Shown here: positions 36,504 to 44,648 of the stretch, one piece after another
Numbering within the stretch: position 1 is the first letter of the stretch
How the letters are laid out: every line of letters begins with the position of its first letter
DNA from: Pseudovibrio sp. Tun.PSC04-5.I4
Lineage (GTDB): Bacteria > Pseudomonadota > Alphaproteobacteria > Rhizobiales > Stappiaceae
Length of the DNA stretch: 64,000 nt
NCBI RefSeq assembly: GCF_900104145.1
Contig: NZ_FNLB01000006.1
Location: 3,174,501 to 3,238,500 of the forward strand
Reading direction: 5' to 3'
Notes under the pieces: model-generated
Told to the model about the DNA's origin: nothing
Database searches by the model: none
Seen by the model: the letters and a program-made list of their open reading frames with translations, nothing else
Translations under genes and position numbers: made by a program

Positions 36504-36863
36504 ATGGCTTATGATGAGGAGCTCAGCGATCAGCTGCGTGTGGGATTGGAAGGCATAATGGGCATTTCAGAAAAGCGGATGATGGGTGGTCTGTGCTTTT
36601 TTCTGGATGGCAACATGTTGGCTGGAGCGCACCGCATTAAAAGCAGTGAGGCTCGCTTCATGTTTCGGGTTGGCAAAGCCAATGAAGCTGAAGCTCTAAC
36701 TCGGGATGGTGCCGAGATTGTTGAACTTGGTGGCCGGCGTATGGGCGGGCTGGTGTTTGTGCCCGGCGATGTGTGTGATGGAGCCGCGCTCAGAGAGTGG
36801 ATTTCTCTGAGCATGAGTTTTGTAACGACCTTGCCGGCAAAAGAGCTGAAAGGGATGCGCTAG
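36504..36863 (+). CDS. TfoX N-terminal domain protein
   Basis: A 119-residue protein consisting of a TfoX_N domain: the pattern SEKRMMGGLCFFLDGNMLAG and RRMGGLVFVPGDVCDGAALREWI is characteristic. The TfoX C-terminal domain linked to competence regulation is missing. Stand-alone TfoX_N proteins are common in alphaproteobacteria with no fixed role. AGGAA precedes the ATG at 36504; the frame upstream to 36432 lacks a good start. Confidence 0.82.
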   Translation: MAYDEELSDQLRVGLEGIMGISEKRMMGGLCFFLDGNMLAGAHRIKSSEARFMFRVGKANEAEALTRDGAEIVELGGRRMGGLVFVPGDVCDGAALREWISLSMSFVTTLPAKELKGMR

Positions 36864-36998
36864 AGTACCCTGCCATTAACATGGTCGTTTACGGCGTTTG
36901 AGTATATGGCGAGAACTTTGAGAAAAGGCAAGCAAATGCAAGGAGCAATTACCTAACGCTGCATAGGTGCTGGTGAGTCGGAGTGCAAAATGCCCTTT

Positions 36999-37538
36999 CT
37001 ACAAACTGAAATCCGATGAACGTTGCTTTTCGCGCCAAGCAGCTAAAAGAATTTGGACATTAGCATCTACATCATCTTCCGAGTTTAGGTCGATATCATA
37101 GCGTCTGCCTACATGAACCGTCTCGAAATCCTGTTTAGCGCTACCCTTTGGCCGATCTCCTCGGGCACTTTCACGTTGGATCAACAATGGAAGTGGGCAA
37201 TGCACGGCGACGAAAAACACGTCATGTGGGGCGAAAAGGCGTTGCAATGCTTCCAACCAGCCTTCTGTGTCCAAGATGTGCTCTAATATTAGATTATTTC
37301 CAGCATTAGCATAGGCTGCGAGTGATGTGTGGAACCCCTCAAAAAAGGCAGCGCGTGCATCCGCCCAAACGAAGTCCCCTTTGCGGAAACGATCCATAGG
37401 AAGAACGCCAGCGTCACGCAGGTGGTCAATCGAAATGTTCCAAAACGGCTTCTCAATTTCTGCTTGCAAACCTCTGGCAATCGTAGATTTACCGCAACTT
37501 GATGCTCCATGAAGAAAAATTATTTGTGCCAATTTCAA
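36999..37538 (-). CDS. Chloramphenicol phosphotransferase-like P-loop kinase
   Basis: A 179-residue P-loop protein resembling the CPT family: IIFLHGASSCGKSTIARGLQ (Walker A), then ISIDHLRD, GNNLILEHILDTEGW and an arginine-rich lid-like RESARGDRPKGSAKQDFETVH. CPT of Streptomyces phosphorylates chloramphenicol, but most distant members have no proven substrate. Start is a TTG, either at 37538 or 37532. It begins a 2.4-kb patch of accessory-looking genes. Confidence 0.78.
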   Translation of the reverse strand: MKLAQIIFLHGASSCGKSTIARGLQAEIEKPFWNISIDHLRDAGVLPMDRFRKGDFVWADARAAFFEGFHTSLAAYANAGNNLILEHILDTEGWLEALQRLFAPHDVFFVAVHCPLPLLIQRESARGDRPKGSAKQDFETVHVGRRYDIDLNSEDDVDANVQILLAAWREKQRSSDFSL

Positions 37539-37934
37539 TACCCTCTACCCGAACCATTGGGTTTTATGAGGCGTTGTTGCAAACAGGAGGTGTTGTTGGC
37601 AAGCGTTCTTTTGGAGAGGCGTTCTGCGATGTATCGCAAATTCCGCAGCTTTGGTTCAAGCTTGAGTTGCGTGCAGCGAACGGCGGAAAATGGCCCAGTT
37701 TTCATGACCGTTTGTTGCTCTGTGACCCAGTGAAGGCTATGCGCAGGATGCGAGCTATATAAAATCAACGAAGCACCTACAGGGGCTTCCTCTTTTAACC
37801 ACCTCGTCTGTGCCTCAATTTTCAAAGGTCTGGAAGCAAACATGTCTGTAACTGGAGCGTAGCTTCTCTTGCAAAGTCAGTTTGTAATTGAGACACAGGC
37901 TTGAGATTTTGAGGACGTTTTCACTGGGGCAGTT
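37539..37934. other. Intergenic stretch with an insertion-sequence-like end
   Basis: No gene is supported; the open frames on both strands match nothing I recognise. GGCGTTGTTGCAAA (37570-37583) resembles terminal repeats of IS6-type elements (12 of 14 against GGCACTGTTGCAAA), but no partner end or transposase is visible. It may be a decayed element. Confidence 0.35.
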
Positions 37935-38453
37935 ATGTCGGCACAAAAGAGAAAAGCACTTTCTGATCAAATTATGGAAGAATATCTTTATCTAGAGGGC
38001 TTCTTGCGTGACTCGCACACCGACTTAACTTCTGGTTCGTGGGATCTAGTCTCGTACAGCTTTCAAATCGGATTTGAAAAGATGTGGGACGTCGTGAAGG
38101 CCGATCAATCGGATTTCTTGATACGACCGTTGCTCAGTCTATGGCGGCAAAGCATTGAACTCACGGGCAAGTCTTCAATTCTCGAGATAAAAGGTGAATT
38201 CAAACGCAATCCCGGCCACAACCTCCTGGTTCTATTCGAGGAGCTCAAGGAAACGGCCACTGACAAAGGCCTAAATATGGACGACGAAATCACTAGGAAG
38301 GTGTCCGTCCTGTTTAAAGATGCTCAGTCGGTTGATCCTTGGTCTGATAGATTTCGATATCCAACCGACAGCAAGGGCAATAAGCATGTTGGCATCGTGG
38401 TCGATCTAGATGAGCTTGTTCCAAGCCCATTGGATGATGGTCACTTGGTGTGA
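37935..38453 (+). CDS. Hypothetical HEPN-like protein
   Basis: A 172-residue, mostly helical, soluble protein. The stretch RPLLSLWRQSIELTGKSSIL, then GHNLLVLFEELKE, resembles a pattern seen in HEPN-type proteins (arginine in an R-x-x-I-E helix, then H-N-L some 25 residues later). That would suggest an RNase or a regulatory antitoxin partner, but the match is by eye only. It stands between a CPT-like kinase and a toxin-antitoxin pair. No clear ribosome site before the ATG. Confidence 0.5.
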   Translation: MSAQKRKALSDQIMEEYLYLEGFLRDSHTDLTSGSWDLVSYSFQIGFEKMWDVVKADQSDFLIRPLLSLWRQSIELTGKSSILEIKGEFKRNPGHNLLVLFEELKETATDKGLNMDDEITRKVSVLFKDAQSVDPWSDRFRYPTDSKGNKHVGIVVDLDELVPSPLDDGHLV

Positions 38454-38745
38454 AGGGGTGGTTGTAGAGCTGCGGGAAGAATTTGGAATCGGCTCCCCTT
38501 AAAAATTTTTCGAAGTGAGAGCGGTCGACAACTGTGCATAGTAAACCGATGCATAGCTTTGGCTACCTATGGGACCGTTTGTTGTGAGGTTAATAGGCCC
38601 GCTTCGGGCTGAAAGTTGTAGTTGGACGCCAGCAACTCTGACTGCTGGTATGGACTGGTTAGGTAGTTACCAAGCACCTATTAAAGCTACAGCAAAAGGC
38701 ACTAGACCAAACTGGTTCAAACCTCTCCAGCATCCACAGTGTGCC

Positions 38746-39169
38746 CTATGTTGTGGTTTCTGTGAGAAGCCATGGGTTTTTAAGTGAAACACTCGTATTT
38801 CTAAAATCTGCGGTGTTCCGCGTTACAAGGGGCATTCCATGTACTAATGCTGTTGCAGCTATCAATGCGTCCCTCTCACTCTTTGGGTCCGGTACATGGA
38901 GTTGAGCACACCGCTGTGCAACCTGAGTATCCACTGCCAATACTCTATTTGAAAATTCGGGAAGGACCAATTGATCGAACCACAAGCGCAAGATCGTCCC
39001 TTGCGTTTTATCTTTACGTTCCAATCTCAAGATTCCCATCTCCAATTCCATAACTGTGATGGCAGAGATGTAAAGGTCGTCAGCATCGACAGTCTCACAC
39101 CATGTTGCAAAGTTTCCCTGCTTGAACCTTGCGAAGCTCTGAGACAACATTTGTATCAAGTAGTAACAT
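38746..39169 (-). pseudogene. PIN-domain toxin (VapC/FitB-like), frameshifted
   Basis: The ATG at 39169 overlaps the antitoxin stop (TGATG). Translation begins MLLLDTNVVSELRKVQAG, the normal PIN start with the first catalytic Asp, then shifts out of frame. Removing one A from the AAA at 39113-39115 joins it to NFATWCETVDADDLYISAITVMELE and the rest of a PIN domain with ERDALIAATA and TRNTADF. The span of 424 nt is one base over a whole frame. An intact product would be a 140-residue RNase toxin. Inactivated toxin or sequencing error. Confidence 0.8.
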
Positions 39170-39423
39170 CAAATTAGGTCTACCGGCTTACTCGTTATGC
39201 TGGATTTTTGTAGGTCAAACTTGATGTCTGCTGCACTCGGCATTGCAAGCGCCTTCGCAATACTGCGCCGTTGACTGGTCAGGCGTTTGTACTCTTCAAA
39301 AGACAACAGAACTTGAGAAGGCTTACCCCGGTCAGTAATGATAACCGGTCCTTTGCTGCTGGCGCGTTTCGCTTTTCCGATGTCCTGGTTAAATTCTCGG
39401 CTTGATAGCGTTGTAACTGGCAT
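39169..39423 (-). CDS. Phd/YefM-family antitoxin
   Basis: An 84-residue protein with the Phd_YefM pattern: SSREFNQDIGKAKRASSKGPVIITDRGKPSQVLLSFEEYKRL. The N-terminal part binds DNA and the C-terminal tail would neutralise the toxin. GAGAGG precedes the ATG at 39423; the open frame continues upstream but without homology. Its stop overlaps the start of the PIN toxin gene. It likely autoregulates the pair. Confidence 0.87.
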   Translation of the reverse strand: MPVTTLSSREFNQDIGKAKRASSKGPVIITDRGKPSQVLLSFEEYKRLTSQRRSIAKALAMPSAADIKFDLQKSSITSKPVDLI

Positions 39424-39638
39424 AGCACCCTCTCCAATGAATGTAGTAACGATACTACATATTGCGCGAAACGCAAATACTGAAGTTGCTTCAACCCTTG
39501 GTGGCGCTGATGGAACCTCCGTCTTTTCGGGAGGGCGCACTGCTGCATGTCACAGTGTCCTTATCAGAAAACGGGGCTACAGGAGGCTGGGGGCCCCCTG
39601 TTGTTTGGTTTCCTAGGAACTTATTTCCTGCTTAGGAG

Positions 39639-40313
39639 TTATTTGAACTCTGCGACACGCAAAGTCAGTTCCTGTGTGTTGGCGGAGTGTTTGGCGAGCT
39701 TGGAAAGCAGGTCTGTGCAGGTTTGGCAATGCGCGTGCAGAGCATTGTCTTCCTCTGTCATCTCGTAGCCGTCGAGTTTCTCATTTGCCTTCAGCGAGGA
39801 AATCGCGTGGTCTGTGCGCGCAATGGCCTGGGCTAGGGCTTTGTCCAGCAATACCAGTGCGCGGCCTTCAAACTCATCCTGGCTTGTCAGGTTGGCAAGA
39901 TGTGGGCACATGAACAGCACGTCCGCAGCAATTGCAGCTTTCATGGCAAAGGACACGCCCTTGAGTGCCTTGGACACCACTGGAGGCATGCGGCCAACCG
40001 AAATGTCATAGCCAGCCATCAGCAGTGAGTTGGGCAGGTTTTCTGAATACTGCATCAGTGCGAGATAGAAAAAGCCGGAACACTGGAACAGGTCAATCGC
40101 AGCGCCTTGCACCTCGTCGCTTTTCTCGCTTTCGTGATTGATCAGCACAGCCAGCTCAGAGAGTGCGTTGAAGCGCTCTTCGATGCGGTTTTGTGCGTCT
40201 TCCAACCCATTGGCAAATGCCTTTGGAGAGCCGCTTGCCGTCGTAAAGAGCGGTCCAGACGTTTCAAAAAGATCGGCCAGTTTTCTGGCGGCGGCTTCTA
40301 TTTGTTCAGACAA
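39639..40313 (-). CDS. Hypothetical alpha-helical protein
   Basis: A 224-residue soluble protein, predicted almost all helix, with two cysteine-containing segments (LFQCSGFF, ADVLFMCPH) and a late HAHCQTCTDLL that could hold a metal or disulfide. No signal peptide or membrane segment. TTG start at 40313 with AAGGA 7 nt upstream. I recognise no family. It is isolated: 215 bp from the antitoxin gene and 128 bp from the YchJ-like gene. Confidence 0.6.
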   Translation of the reverse strand: MSEQIEAAARKLADLFETSGPLFTTASGSPKAFANGLEDAQNRIEERFNALSELAVLINHESEKSDEVQGAAIDLFQCSGFFYLALMQYSENLPNSLLMAGYDISVGRMPPVVSKALKGVSFAMKAAIAADVLFMCPHLANLTSQDEFEGRALVLLDKALAQAIARTDHAISSLKANEKLDGYEMTEEDNALHAHCQTCTDLLSKLAKHSANTQELTLRVAEFK

Positions 40314-40441
40314 GGTTCGTCCTTTGGTCGTTGGAACTGAGCATGGTGCTTCCTACCGACTCCGTAGCCCCTATGCAATGGCAGTGTGGCAAAGCGGACT
40401 TAGACCCACCTAAAAACAGACAGGCTTTTTGAGGAGGAGCT

Positions 40442-40849
40442 CTAGAGGCGCGCGCCTTCTTCTAGCGGTTCAACATAATACCAGCGGCCACCGCGTTTTT
40501 TGAACAGGCTGAGCTCGCGTTGTTCGCCGAACTTACCGTGGGCAAGGTATTTGGCGCAGAAGAGCACGCTGCCTTTTGCATCGCCTGCCTGACCTTTTTG
40601 CGTTGCCAGAATTTCCAGTCCAAGCCATTGGGTTTGCTCTGCATACTCGGCGATCTCAATGGGGCTAAATGATTTCTGGTAGCGCGGCCACAGGGTTTCC
40701 TTCAGGTATCCGATGGTCTTTGTTGCATAGGCGCTGTAGCGGGAGCGCATGAGCTGTTCTGCTGTTTCCGGCAGAGCTTTGCCCTCCAAAAATGGCTGGC
40801 AGCAGGCTTCAAAGTCTTTTCCTGATTGGCAAGGGCAGGGCGTGGGCAT
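40442..40849 (-). CDS. YchJ-like SEC-C motif protein (UPF0225)
   Basis: A 135-residue protein with an N-terminal zinc-binding SEC-C motif (CPCQSGKDFEACCQPF) and the YchJ central domain (LMRSRYSAY, WLGLEIL, KFGEQRELSLFKKRGGRWYYVE). The second SEC-C motif found at the C-terminus of E. coli YchJ is absent. Function is unknown; NTF2-like fold is known for the family. Confidence 0.88.
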   Translation of the reverse strand: MPTPCPCQSGKDFEACCQPFLEGKALPETAEQLMRSRYSAYATKTIGYLKETLWPRYQKSFSPIEIAEYAEQTQWLGLEILATQKGQAGDAKGSVLFCAKYLAHGKFGEQRELSLFKKRGGRWYYVEPLEEGARL

Positions 40850-41024
40850 GAGATACCTTCGTGAGTGGGCTGGAAGGCGAAGCTAAACGACAAATCGCGT
40901 TCAAGGTCAAGCAGGGCGAACAAGACCCTGCAAGAGTGATTAAAGTTCGTGGGGCTGGTTCAACGCTCCTACAGCCTCTTTTGCATAAGTTGAGTTTAGC
41001 AGATCTGTGAACGGCAGGAAGGTA

Positions 41025-42137
41025 ATGAAAAGAGGACGCATTCTGATCGTCGGAGCAGGACCAAGCGGGTTAGCTGCTGCCATTGAGCTGAAGCGGCGCG
41101 GGTTTACGCCGCGCATAATCGATAAGAATTCACGTCCTCCTGCCCAATCCCGTGCGCTTGCCATCAATCCCAGAACACTCCAAATCCTGAAACCGTCAGG
41201 CGTGACTGATAAGCTTTTGCAAAAAGGCTGGCGGATGAAGCACGTCCATTTTCGTGGGCCATCGGATGAGTTGTTGGAGATTGACCTAACAAAAATGGAT
41301 GGGCCTTACAAATTCATCCTCTCCTTGCCGCAATATGAGACTGAATCTGTAATGGAGCGGCATCTGGCAGAGCAAGGGGTACGGGTTGAGCGAGAATGTG
41401 AGCTTGTTAAGCTGACCCAAGAAGGGGATATGCCGATAGCGACGCTTCAAACTGCTGTGGGTCGTGAGGAGGTCTTTGATCCTGCCATGGTGATTGGTGC
41501 GGATGGTGTGTATTCCGTTGTGCGGGCACAGATGGGCTTGACCTTTACTGGCAGTACGTATGTGCAGGATTGGGGACTGGCGGATATTGAACTGGAGCCG
41601 GCCTTTTCTATGGATGGACCAACTCTTTTTGATCGGTCGCCCAATCTGTTTGCAGTTATCCCTTTTTCCAGCACCCGGGCGCGGCTCGTTGCGGATCATT
41701 TGCTGCCGCTAGAACATTTGCCGCCTCTGTTGAAGGTCACAAAAGTCTATTGGAAATCGTCATTCCGCATTTCGCATCGATTGGTGAATCTCTTCCAGAA
41801 GGGTCGGGTCTTTCTGGTGGGCGATGCGGCGCATGTTCATTCTCCCTTTGGGGGGAGAGGCATGAATTTAGGTATTGAGGATGGGGCCTGGCTGGCCTGG
41901 CAGGTTTCTATTGGTGAGACGCATCGTTATATGCTGGATCGTCGACCTGTTGCGGAAGATGTGCTGAAGGCCGTTGATTCAGGGACGCGTTTTCTGGCTT
42001 CTAACAACAGTGCAATGATGCTGCTTCGTCAAAAATTTATGCCAGTGATTGGCCGGACTAGATATTTTACAAATCGGTTTTTAAACATCATGTCTGCGGA
42101 TAACACACCCTTCCCACCTTGGCTTGAAGACGAATAA
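41025..42137 (+). CDS. FAD-dependent aromatic-type monooxygenase
   Basis: A 370-residue flavoprotein of the PHBH/UbiH-like group. It has the dinucleotide-binding GAGPSGLAAAIELKRRG, the central VIGADGVYSVVR (DG motif) and GRVFLVGDAAHVHSPFGGRGMNLGIEDGAWLAW (second FAD/GD motif). Such enzymes hydroxylate aromatic or polyketide substrates with NAD(P)H; substrate unknown. AGGAAGG precedes the ATG at 41025. Followed by a terminator. Confidence 0.9.
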   Translation: MKRGRILIVGAGPSGLAAAIELKRRGFTPRIIDKNSRPPAQSRALAINPRTLQILKPSGVTDKLLQKGWRMKHVHFRGPSDELLEIDLTKMDGPYKFILSLPQYETESVMERHLAEQGVRVERECELVKLTQEGDMPIATLQTAVGREEVFDPAMVIGADGVYSVVRAQMGLTFTGSTYVQDWGLADIELEPAFSMDGPTLFDRSPNLFAVIPFSSTRARLVADHLLPLEHLPPLLKVTKVYWKSSFRISHRLVNLFQKGRVFLVGDAAHVHSPFGGRGMNLGIEDGAWLAWQVSIGETHRYMLDRRPVAEDVLKAVDSGTRFLASNNSAMMLLRQKFMPVIGRTRYFTNRFLNIMSADNTPFPPWLEDE

Positions 42138-42167
42138 ATCTCTGCTTTGGGAATTTAGACACAAAAA

Positions 42168-42190
42168 AACCGCCCGAAGGCGGTTCTTTT
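42168..42190. terminator. Bidirectional terminator between the monooxygenase and tRNA-Gly genes
   Basis: AACCGCC and GGCGGTT pair around a CGAA loop (TTCG on the minus strand). T tracts follow on both strands (CTTTTT on plus, TTTTT on minus), so it can end both convergent transcripts. Confidence 0.88.
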
Positions 42191-42198
42191 TGATTTTT

Positions 42199-42273
42199 TG
42201 GAGCGGGCGAAGAGATTCGAACTCTCGACCCTAACCTTGGCAAGGTTATGCTCTACCCCTGAGCTACGCCCGC
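42199..42273 (-). tRNA. tRNA-Gly (GCC), second of tandem pair
   Basis: On the minus strand the 75-nt sequence folds as a cloverleaf with acceptor GCGGGCG, D-arm containing AGCTCAGGGGTAGAGC, anticodon loop CTTGCCAAG (anticodon GCC), T-loop GTTCGAATC, and encoded CCA. It is identical to the copy at 42322. Confidence 0.97.
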
Positions 42274-42321
42274 ATATCCAAAAAAATCCCACATCACGAA
42301 AACTCAGCTTCTTAGAGAAAC

Positions 42322-42396
42322 TGGAGCGGGCGAAGAGATTCGAACTCTCGACCCTAACCTTGGCAAGGTTATGCTCTACCCCTGAGCTACGCCCGC
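42322..42396 (-). tRNA. tRNA-Gly (GCC), first of tandem pair
   Basis: Identical 75-nt cloverleaf with anticodon GCC and encoded CCA, 48 nt upstream of its twin on the minus strand. The two are probably cotranscribed and end at the terminator at 42168-42190. Confidence 0.97.
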
Positions 42397-42958
42397 ATCT
42401 GTTTCGCTAGGACCGTTTGTGGCGGCCCCGTCGGTGAGGTGGGAGCTATATGGCAAAAGCTCGGGGTGAATGCAACAAGGAATTTGAAAATGATTGTGGG
42501 ATATCCAGCAACTTGTGGGTTCTAATGAAACTCTTATGTTGAAAAAATACTATTAAAAACAATATGTTATGCCTATATTCGAAGAGATTTCGGCGCTGTG
42601 GATATAATTGTAGATGAGCGCATTTAGCGGATTGGATCTGAGATAATTCTGCTGAAGTTTTTGAAATTAAAGCGCAGCAAACTCATATATCTCAATAGGA
42701 TCGGGAAAATAAATGTTGTGAGACATGTTTTGCAGAAAGTTTGGCGGCGCATATTTGATGGAAGACGTTCTGACTTTGATGAGTAAACCGATGAGCGGCG
42801 TGAGGGAGCTCAAAAAATCGAGAGACTAGCCTTAGCCATGACGGCTCATTAAAGCGGCTTGATCTGCTTGTCTTTTTTTGTGGCTGCCTTAAAACGGTTT
42901 GGCGTTTGTGTATCAAGCACTTGGTTTTTCTACCAAGTCTTTGGGGGAGGTCCATTTA
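42397..42958. other. Intergenic region upstream of the tRNA genes
   Basis: No gene is supported in these 560 bases. It holds the tRNA promoter region on the minus strand and an AT-rich middle. No long inverted repeat or clear operator was found; open frames are low-quality. Confidence 0.5.
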
Positions 42959-43486
42959 ATGCCAGTTAGCCGTTCACAGCTCATGTCGTTTTTCGACGAG
43001 TTGAATATTCCGGTCTCTACCATAGACCATGAGCCTGTCTTTACTGTTGCTGAGTCTGCTGGGTTGCACGAGCGTATTCCCGGTGGGCATACCAAGAACC
43101 TTTTTTTGAAGGACAAGAAGGGCAACCTCTTTCTTGTTGTGGCGCTGCATGACGCGACCATTGATCTGAAGAGGATTTCTCCTGTCATTGGTGCGTCTGG
43201 CCGCGTTTCCTTTGGCAAAGCAGACTTGCTTGAAGAGGTGCTGGGCGTTACGCCGGGGTCTGTGACGCCATTTTCAATACTCAATGATAAAGAGGCGCAG
43301 CGCGTGTCTGTTGTTTTTGATGCTAAGATGATGAAGCAGGATGTTTTGAACTTCCATCCGTTGCTCAATGACGCGTCTACAGCCATCTCTGCGGATGGTC
43401 TGATGGCTTTTGCAAAGGGCTGCGGACATGAAGCAAGAGTGCTTGCTGTTTCTGAAGAAGCGCAGAAAGTCACTGAAGATCTATAA
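42959..43486 (+). CDS. YbaK/ProX-type aminoacyl-tRNA deacylase
   Basis: A 175-residue trans-editing protein of the ProXp (PrdX) kind, which removes mischarged alanine from tRNA-Pro. Visible signatures are DHEPVFTVAESAGL, GHTKNLFLKDKKGN, LFLVVALHDATIDLK and the SVTPFSILND loop that shapes the substrate pocket. GGGGGAGG precedes the ATG at 42959; the frame is open to 42899. It is upstream of the cnoX operon on the same strand. Confidence 0.88.
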   Translation: MPVSRSQLMSFFDELNIPVSTIDHEPVFTVAESAGLHERIPGGHTKNLFLKDKKGNLFLVVALHDATIDLKRISPVIGASGRVSFGKADLLEEVLGVTPGSVTPFSILNDKEAQRVSVVFDAKMMKQDVLNFHPLLNDASTAISADGLMAFAKGCGHEARVLAVSEEAQKVTEDL

Positions 43487-43606
43487 AAACTGAGAATTCG
43501 CCGATTGTAATTGTTCGCCACTAAGACCATTTTAGGCAGCAGTTAGAGAATTTTATATGAGGAGCGCTGAAATAAGCAGCTCCCAAGCAGTTAAAGGGTC
43601 AAGATT

Positions 43607-44614
43607 ATGAGTGGATCCGGTTATTCCGTAGGTGGTAGCTTTGGTGGCTCTCTGGGCGGTGGTTACGGTGGTGGATACCAGACGAACGCCCCTCAGCCAG
43701 CAGCGCCTGCGCCAACTCCTGCTCCAGCAGCAAAAGTTCCTGCAGCAGAGCTGATTAAAGACACCACTACTCAGACCTTCATGACGGATGTGATTGAAGG
43801 TTCCCGGGATCATGTGATTCTCGTGGATTTCTGGGCACCTTGGTGTGGTCCGTGTAAACAGTTGACCCCAACCCTTGAGAAAGTTGTCAAGGAAGCTGGT
43901 GGTACTATTCAGCTGGTTAAGATGAACATTGAAGAGTACCCGGAAGTTGCGGGTCAGATGGGTGTTCAGTCTATTCCTGCTGTGTTCGCGTTTAAAGGCG
44001 GTCAGCCTGTAGACGGGTTCATGGGTGCGCAGACTGAGGGCGAGATTAAGAAGTTCCTTGAGCGCATTGGCGTTCAGATTGGCCCGAGCGACCTTGACGT
44101 TATGCTGGAGAAGGCTGACGAGCTGCGTGATGCTGAGGGCTATCCTGAAGCTGCACAGCTTTACGGCGGTGCGTTGTCTCTGGATGCTGGCAATGTTCAG
44201 GCTCTGGGTGGTTTGGCCATGTGTTATCTGGCGCTTGGCGAGAAAGAACACGCACAGCAGATGCTGGGCATGGTGGCCGAAGATAAACAGACCTCCCAGC
44301 ATTATATTGCTGCAAAAACAGCACTTGAGCTGGCTGAGCAGGCTGAGAATCTTGATGATCTTGGGGATCTGCGGGCACGTGTAGAAGCGAATGCTGATGA
44401 TCATCAGGCTCGTTTTGATCTGGCGCTTGGTCTCAATAGTAACGGTGATAAAACCGGTGCTGTTGATGAATTGATCGAGCTTATTCGTCGCGATCGTGAG
44501 TGGAATGAGGATGGCGCCCGCACGCAGCTTCTGCAGTTCTTTGAGGCCTGGGGCTTTAAAGATGCGGGATCTGCTTATGGTCGTCGTAAACTCTCCTCAA
44601 TTTTATTCTCGTAA
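43607..44614 (+). CDS. cnoX: CnoX-type thioredoxin-fold chaperedoxin
   Basis: A 335-residue protein: a Gly/Pro-rich N-terminal extension of about 45 residues, a thioredoxin domain (VDFWAPWCGPCKQL with both cysteines retained), then TPR-like helices as in E. coli CnoX/YbbN. CnoX guards clients from overoxidation and passes them to GroEL. E. coli CnoX lacks the CxxC pair, so this one could also be redox-active. First gene of a cnoX-LON-Trm112 unit. Confidence 0.87.
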   Translation: MSGSGYSVGGSFGGSLGGGYGGGYQTNAPQPAAPAPTPAPAAKVPAAELIKDTTTQTFMTDVIEGSRDHVILVDFWAPWCGPCKQLTPTLEKVVKEAGGTIQLVKMNIEEYPEVAGQMGVQSIPAVFAFKGGQPVDGFMGAQTEGEIKKFLERIGVQIGPSDLDVMLEKADELRDAEGYPEAAQLYGGALSLDAGNVQALGGLAMCYLALGEKEHAQQMLGMVAEDKQTSQHYIAAKTALELAEQAENLDDLGDLRARVEANADDHQARFDLALGLNSNGDKTGAVDELIELIRRDREWNEDGARTQLLQFFEAWGFKDAGSAYGRRKLSSILFS

Positions 44615-44648
44615 TATAGGCCAAAAGATAAAAGTGGAGAGCACTTAA

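Noticed and set aside
39589..39598. GGGGGCCCCC palindrome
   Set aside because: Ten bases of simple G then C with no T tract and no gene context; likely chance.
42198..42410. Open frame with a repeated LERAKRFELSTLTLARLCSTPELRP peptide
   Set aside because: It is the antisense translation of the two identical tRNA-Gly genes.
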